DNA of 8,456 nt, from NCBI GenBank assembly GCA_937928475.1, contig CALFVE010000037.1:1-8456 (forward strand), read 5' to 3'. The stretch comes from an uncultured bacterium (GTDB lineage: Bacteria; Armatimonadota; Zipacnadia; Zipacnadales; Zipacnadaceae). The notes below the pieces were generated by a model, which saw only the letters and a list, made by a program, of their open reading frames with translations, was not told where the DNA came from and did no database searches. Made by a program: the position numbers and the translations under genes. This document shows positions 5,473-8,456 of this stretch, piece after piece. Within the stretch, counting starts at the first letter, position 1. Each line of letters begins with the position of its first letter.

Positions 5473-5522
5473 GTCCGCGATGCACCCCACGGGCGCCTCG
5501 CCCGGCGAAGAAGGTGGCACCG

Positions 5523-6617
5523 ATGAAGCAGGTGTTCTCGCTCGCGCTCACCGCCGCGCTGCTCGCTCTGCTGGCCGGTTCCCTCTGCGCCGCCACGCTC
5601 CCCATCTATACCGGCTCCACCGAGTCCCTGGCCCTGGACGATTGGGGTTCGGGCAGCGTCAAGCCTAACAAGGACCTCACCTACCTGGATAGCCCCGCGC
5701 TGGAGGTGGCGACGCAGTCGTATTTCGAGGGGGGCTACCTGCGCCTGCGCTCCCCCGCCGATCTCACTCCCTATGTGAGCAAGCGGGAGACCGCTCTGGT
5801 GGTTCTGATCCTGCAACTGCCGCCTCCGCCCGCGCCGGCTACCGTCCCCGGCGGCATGCCCGGCATGCCCGAGATGCCGATGCCGGGGATGCCGATGCCC
5901 GGCATGCCCATGCCCGGGGCACCTCCGCCGCCTCCCATGCCGGGCACCGGGATGCCCATGCCCGGGGCGCCTCCCGCGCCTCCCATGCCGGGCACCGGGA
6001 TGCCCATGCCCGGCGTGCCGCCTCCCCCGCCGATGCCGGGCATGGAGATGCCCATGCCGGGAATGCCCACGCCGGGAATGGGTCCCACCGGCGCTCCGCT
6101 CCCCCAAGAAACGCTGGAGCGAGTGCGGGTCATGCTGATCACCAACAAGGGGCAACTGGACTCCGGGGCCTTGGAGACCGCGAGCGGCATCTCGCCGATT
6201 GAGGGATGGGTGCGGCTGGTAGTTCCGCTCTCGGCCTTCGCCGCGCCGGCCTCCTTGGAGGGCGCGCAACTGCTGGGCGCGGTAGTCAGCGGCAATGCCA
6301 AGGGGACCGTGCAAGTAGGACAACTCTATCTCAAGTCCGAGGACCCGCCGCTGACCGCGAAGATCGAGGGGGAGCGCGTGCGACTAGGGCAGAAGGGGCA
6401 GAAGGTGGAGTTCAAGGCGGCCGACCAGATCGGCGGGCTGAAGGTCAACTACGAGTGGGATTTTGACTTCAGCAACGGCCTGGGCGTGGACGCCCTGGGG
6501 CCCACTGTCTCCTGGGAGTTTCAGGAGAAGGGCTCCTACCTGGTCACGCTGCGGGTGACGGACGTCGAGGGCCAGCGCGAGGAGCGCGTAGACCAGGTGA
6601 TGGTCACCGTCAAGTAG
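5523..6617 (+). CDS. Secreted protein with Met-Pro-Gly repeat block and C-terminal PKD domain
   Basis: This ORF codes for 364 residues. I chose the ATG at 5523 because AAGGTGG (5511-5517) stands five bases upstream and a signal peptide starts there: MKQVF, then a hydrophobic stretch to about residue 20, then likely signal peptidase I cleavage after SLCA or SLCAA. The Cys has Leu before it, so this is not a lipobox. Residues 25-99 and 195-273 look like two halves of one beta-rich domain. The first half ends in the strand TALVVLILQLP, and the second begins with ERVRVMLITNKGQL and holds GWVRLVVPLSAF. A 95-residue low-complexity block of Pro, Met and Gly lies between them (100-194). Residues 275-363 form a PKD-like immunoglobulin domain with YEWDFDFSNG and GSYLVTLRVTDVEG. 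PKD domains are usually extracellular and mediate binding. No catalytic domain or anchor is seen. It may bind a surface glycan or protein, but the ligand is unknown. Confidence 0.85.
   Translation: MKQVFSLALTAALLALLAGSLCAATLPIYTGSTESLALDDWGSGSVKPNKDLTYLDSPALEVATQSYFEGGYLRLRSPADLTPYVSKRETALVVLILQLPPPPAPATVPGGMPGMPEMPMPGMPMPGMPMPGAPPPPPMPGTGMPMPGAPPAPPMPGTGMPMPGVPPPPPMPGMEMPMPGMPTPGMGPTGAPLPQETLERVRVMLITNKGQLDSGALETASGISPIEGWVRLVVPLSAFAAPASLEGAQLLGAVVSGNAKGTVQVGQLYLKSEDPPLTAKIEGERVRLGQKGQKVEFKAADQIGGLKVNYEWDFDFSNGLGVDALGPTVSWEFQEKGSYLVTLRVTDVEGQREERVDQVMVTVK
5919..6062 (+). repeat. Three 48-bp tandem repeats coding Pro/Met/Gly units
   Basis: The units run 5919-5966, 5967-6014 and 6015-6062, each coding for 16 residues: APPPPPMPGTGMPMPG, APPAPPMPGTGMPMPG and VPPPPPMPGMEMPMPG. 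Units 1 and 2 differ at only 4 of 48 bases, so their duplication is recent or kept homogeneous. Unit 3 is more diverged. The length is a multiple of three, so changes in copy number would keep the frame. Shorter MPGMP and PMPG motifs flank the array. Confidence 0.9.
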
Positions 6618-6668
6618 AAGCGGGCCAGGGGGCCGGCCCGGCCCGACCCCACCGTGCCGAGCACTCTG

Positions 6669-6696
6669 CGGGGCCGTTTCCTCGGAAACGGCCCCG
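6669..6696 (+). terminator. Strong hairpin terminator candidate after the PKD protein gene
   Basis: GGGGCCGTTTCC (6670-6681) and GGAAACGGCCCC (6684-6695) are perfectly complementary around TC, with one further C-G pair outside (6669 and 6696). The stem is therefore 12-13 bp, with the innermost pairs opened as a small loop. No T-run follows, so this is a hairpin-only stop or an mRNA end-protecting stem. The perfect dyad would work on both strands. Confidence 0.65.
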
Positions 6697-6768
6697 TCCG
6701 GTAGGAGCCGGCCACCGCTCGCTCGGGCCGGTGCGGCGCCGAGGCGAGTAACGCCCCGCCACACGAAG

Positions 6769-8067
6769 ATGACTTCGGAACCTTTCACTCTGCGCCAGGC
6801 TCTTCTGGTGGACCCTGCGACCGGACGCGAGGCCCCGGGCAGCCTGTGCGTGGAGAGCGGGCGCATCAAGTGGCTCGGCCCACCGGAGGCGGCTCCCGAA
6901 GGCGAAGCCGTTAGTCTCTCCGGCCTCATTGTCTGCCCGGGCCTGATTGACGGGCACACCCATCTGCGCGTTCCCGGCCAGGAGCACAAGGAGGACCTGG
7001 TCACCGGGACACGGGCGGCCGTGCACGGCGGCTTCACCGCGGTGGTGGCCATGCCCAACACGACGCCGGCCCTCGACCGGCCGGAGCGGGTCGCGGCCTT
7101 GCAGGAGCGGATTGCCACCGAAGCCCGCTGCCGCGTCTATGTGGCCGGCGCGGCGACCCTGGACAACCAGGGCACGGAACTCAGCGACTTTGCGGCCCTG
7201 CGCGAGGCCGGCTGCGTCGCCCTCACTGACGATGCCTTTCCCCTGCAAGAGGTCTCGCTGATGGCGGAGGCGCTGCGGCAGGCGGAAGCCGCCGACCTGC
7301 CTTTCCTAGCGCATCTGGAGGTGCTGGCGCTCAGCCGGCGCGGGGCGCTGACCGCGGGACCGGTGGCGGAGGCCCTGGGCGTCTCCGGCCAGGAGGCGGG
7401 AGCCGAGAGCCAGGCGCTGCTGCGCTGGGTGGAAGCCGCCGACGGCATCGCTCGCCTGCATCTGCTTCACCTCACCACTGCCACTGCCGCCCGGCTGCTG
7501 CACTACCTGCGGCCGGGGCCGTTTTTCCGGCGCCTTTCTGCCGAGACCGCGCCCCACTATCTCCTGCTCACCGCCGAGGCCGCTCGGCGCTGGGGAGCCG
7601 ACGCCAAGATGAACCCGCCCCTGCGCGAAGAGCGCGACCGCCTGGCCCTGCTAGGCGCGGTGCGCAACGGGGACATCGAGGTGCTGGCTACCGATCATGC
7701 GCCTCATGCCCCGGAGGAGAAGGCCCGCGGCCTGGCCGAGGCGCCCTTTGGCATCGGGGGACTGGAGACGTGCCTGGGGCTGGTACTGACCCACCTGGTG
7801 AACACCGGCGTGCTCACGCTGCAGCAGGCCATCGGCAAATTGAGCACCAACCCGGCGCGCTTACTGGGCTTGCCCGGCGGCACTTTGGAGCCGGGCGCTC
7901 CTGCCGACCTGACCATCCTCGACCTGCACAAGCACTGGACGGTGGACCCCGCGCAGTTCTGCTCGAAGAGCCGGGCTACGCCCTTCGCCGGCGAGCGCCT
8001 AGTGGGCAAGGCCTGGGGCACCATCGTGGGGGGACAGTGGCGAATGCGCGAGGGGGAGGTTCTCTAG
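6769..8067 (+). CDS. pyrC: Dihydroorotase, type I (PyrC)
   Basis: This 432-residue cytoplasmic zinc amidohydrolase catalyses the reversible ring closure of N-carbamoyl-aspartate to dihydroorotate, step three of pyrimidine synthesis. The metal-site pattern is complete: H63 and H65 in DGHTHLRVPGQEHKED, D154 in TDDA, H182 in LAHLEV, H234 in LHLLHLTT, and the catalytic D309 in LATDHAPH. NPPLRE and APFGIGGLET, typical of the family, are present too, and length and ends are normal. Two differences from the usual type I pattern are TDDA in place of (S/T)DDG and HLEV in place of HCED or HAED. The ligand residues themselves are kept. The ATG at 6769 lacks a good ribosome-binding site (only GAAG directly before it), but the N-terminal beta-sandwich fits this start. 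No other pyr gene is in the window. An inactive paralogue or another cyclic amidase is possible but less likely. Confidence 0.9.
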   Translation: MTSEPFTLRQALLVDPATGREAPGSLCVESGRIKWLGPPEAAPEGEAVSLSGLIVCPGLIDGHTHLRVPGQEHKEDLVTGTRAAVHGGFTAVVAMPNTTPALDRPERVAALQERIATEARCRVYVAGAATLDNQGTELSDFAALREAGCVALTDDAFPLQEVSLMAEALRQAEAADLPFLAHLEVLALSRRGALTAGPVAEALGVSGQEAGAESQALLRWVEAADGIARLHLLHLTTATAARLLHYLRPGPFFRRLSAETAPHYLLLTAEAARRWGADAKMNPPLREERDRLALLGAVRNGDIEVLATDHAPHAPEEKARGLAEAPFGIGGLETCLGLVLTHLVNTGVLTLQQAIGKLSTNPARLLGLPGGTLEPGAPADLTILDLHKHWTVDPAQFCSKSRATPFAGERLVGKAWGTIVGGQWRMREGEVL

Positions 8068-8139
8068 AGCCCCGGCTGCGCCTGGCCTTCAGCGAGTCCC
8101 TGCCGAGAGCTGCTCTGCTCACGTAGGAACACTTGCGGT

Positions 8140-8164
8140 GGGCAGTGCTCTCCCCAGACTGCCC
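8140..8164 (+). terminator. Weak hairpin after pyrC
   Basis: GGGCAGT (8140-8146) pairs with ACTGCCC (8158-8164) over an 11-base loop, 72 bases after the pyrC stop. There is no T-run, so termination may be partial. If it leaks, transcripts would run into the next gene, where the complement of the ribosome-binding site matters. Confidence 0.35.
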
Positions 8165-8192
8165 CGTGACCGATGCTCCGGACGCAATCTTC

Positions 8193-8221
8193 TTGACAGC
8201 GGCTCACCTCCGAACTACACT
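8193..8221 (+). promoter_or_regulatory. Sigma-70 promoter of the lipoprotein gene
   Basis: A perfect -35 box TTGACA (8193-8198) is followed after 17 bases by TACACT (8216-8221), which matches TATAAT at four positions. Transcription should start near 8228 and give a leader of about 89 bases. This is the best promoter in the window. Confidence 0.75.
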
Positions 8222-8314
8222 GCACGGCTGTATCACTGCGTGATACGCCCGGAACCCGCCGGCGTGCCCGCGAAGACACTAGCGGCGGGGGACGATATCA
8301 AGAGGAGGTGAGCC
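8201..8314 (+). promoter_or_regulatory. Long-range inverted repeat that includes the ribosome-binding site
   Basis: GGCTCACCTCC (8201-8211) is an exact 11-base reverse complement of GGAGGTGAGCC (8304-8314), which contains the whole ribosome-binding site of the lipoprotein gene. The left arm lies between the -35 and -10 boxes. It is therefore absent from transcripts made by that promoter and present only in read-through RNA from pyrC. Confidence 0.5.
8230..8246. promoter_or_regulatory. Operator-like dyad at the transcription start
   Basis: GTATCAC (8230-8236) and GTGATAC (8240-8246) form a perfect dyad around TGC, right after the predicted start near 8228. A 17-bp dyad at this place is typical of an operator for a dimeric repressor such as TetR or GntR family proteins. 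It could also be an mRNA 5'-end hairpin that protects the transcript. No regulator gene is next to it within the window. Confidence 0.55.
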
Positions 8315-8316
8315 AC

Positions 8317-8456
8317 ATGAGACGGCTGCACGTATCGGTCGCACTTGTCGCGGTAACGGCGCTGACGGTCGCCTCTCTGGTCGGGTGCGGGAGTTCCGGC
8401 ACTCCTGCCCCGGACGCGACGCGCGCCCGCGCCATCGCCTTGCTGCTGAGCCAGGT
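8317..8456 (+). CDS. Lipoprotein, N-terminal part (3' end outside window)
   Basis: The frame opens with ATG at 8317, after AGGAGGTG (8303-8310) at a six-base spacing, a near-ideal ribosome-binding site. The 46 visible residues start with MRRLHVSVALVAV, a basic N-terminus and hydrophobic stretch, and reach the lipobox LVGC with the acylated cysteine at residue 24. A Gly/Ser/Thr/Pro-rich linker (GSSGTPAPDATR) follows, then the start of a possibly helical domain (ARAIALLLSQV) cut by the window edge. The mature protein should be anchored to the membrane by lipids on Cys24. Its function cannot be judged from this part. It could be a substrate-binding protein or a structural lipoprotein. It has its own promoter and operator-like dyad. 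Confidence 0.82.
   Translation, partial: MRRLHVSVALVAVTALTVASLVGCGSSGTPAPDATRARAIALLLSQ

Larger units (their letters stand above)
5165..5522. other. clpB to PKD-protein spacer with repeats and a promoter
   Basis: This 358-base spacer has no convincing gene. In order it holds a short palindrome followed by TTT after clpB (5182-5194), which is too small to call a terminator. Then come a perfect 8-bp hairpin (5282-5301), the second copy of the 61-bp double-hairpin element (5308-5368) and a sigma-70-type promoter (5443-5472). The 5' leader expected from that promoter is about 44 bases. Open frames running through the spacer upstream of 5523 lack ribosome-binding sites and cross the repeats, so I do not treat them as coding. 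Confidence 0.65.

Noticed and set aside
5334..5522. N-terminal extension of the PKD protein from the GTG at 5334
   Set aside because: It would run through the 61-bp repeat and the promoter. The signal peptide, ribosome-binding site and promoter all point to the ATG at 5523.
5919..6062. CRISPR array
   Set aside because: The 48-bp units are contiguous, in frame and coding, without spacers between them.
6707..6731. Attenuator controlling pyrC
   Set aside because: CCGGCC (6708-6713) can pair with GGCCGG (6726-6731), but there is no T-run, no leader peptide and no PyrR-binding pattern, so only a GC-rich chance stem is supported.

Overview
The window is a piece of a high-GC bacterial chromosome. 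From left to right it holds a heat-shock chaperone cluster, a repeat-rich intergenic spacer, and an unrelated set of envelope and pyrimidine genes. All genes lie on the + strand. Nothing identifies the species. A dnaJ-hspR-clpB cluster without dnaK/grpE, an 818-residue ClpB-like ATPase with a short middle domain, a secreted PKD-domain protein and many GC-rich intergenic hairpins would fit Armatimonadota, Chloroflexota or a related deep lineage. That placement is an inference with low confidence.

Positions 1-5164 carry the chaperone cluster. It starts with the C-terminal end of a small heat-shock protein (Hsp20) and a complete four-domain DnaJ. A 70-residue membrane protein of unknown function follows, then a MerR-family regulator of HspR type. 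Next is a 44-residue ORF whose GTG overlaps the hspR stop codon (GTGA), and last a ClpB/ClpC-like disaggregase. Together they could prevent aggregation (Hsp20), hand substrates over (DnaJ) and pull aggregates apart (ClpB), with HspR as the likely repressor. I did not find the canonical HspR operator (CTTGAGT-N7-ACTCAAG), so the operator may lie upstream of the window or be divergent.

The spacers hold small structured repeats rather than genes. A 61-bp double-hairpin element occurs twice (212-272 and 5308-5368), and one of its stem pairs has changed on both sides. A second hairpin family (ACAGGCT-loop-AGCCTGT type) occurs as a tandem pair before hspR, also with paired changes, and again at 5282-5301. 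A third, C-rich element follows dnaJ.

Positions 5443-8067 have a different base composition on the + strand. The sampled coding stretches are C-rich, whereas the chaperone cluster is strongly G-rich. A promoter with an extended -10 drives a secreted protein in which a Met-Pro-Gly low-complexity block with 48-bp tandem repeats splits a predicted beta domain, followed by a PKD domain. A 12-13-bp perfect hairpin terminator separates it from pyrC (type I dihydroorotase).

Positions 8193-8456 hold a good sigma-70 promoter, a perfect 7-bp dyad just downstream of the expected start of transcription, a strong ribosome-binding site and the start of a lipoprotein gene that leaves the window. An 11-base exact complement of the ribosome-binding site lies inside the promoter spacer. 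Only read-through transcripts should therefore be able to mask the site.
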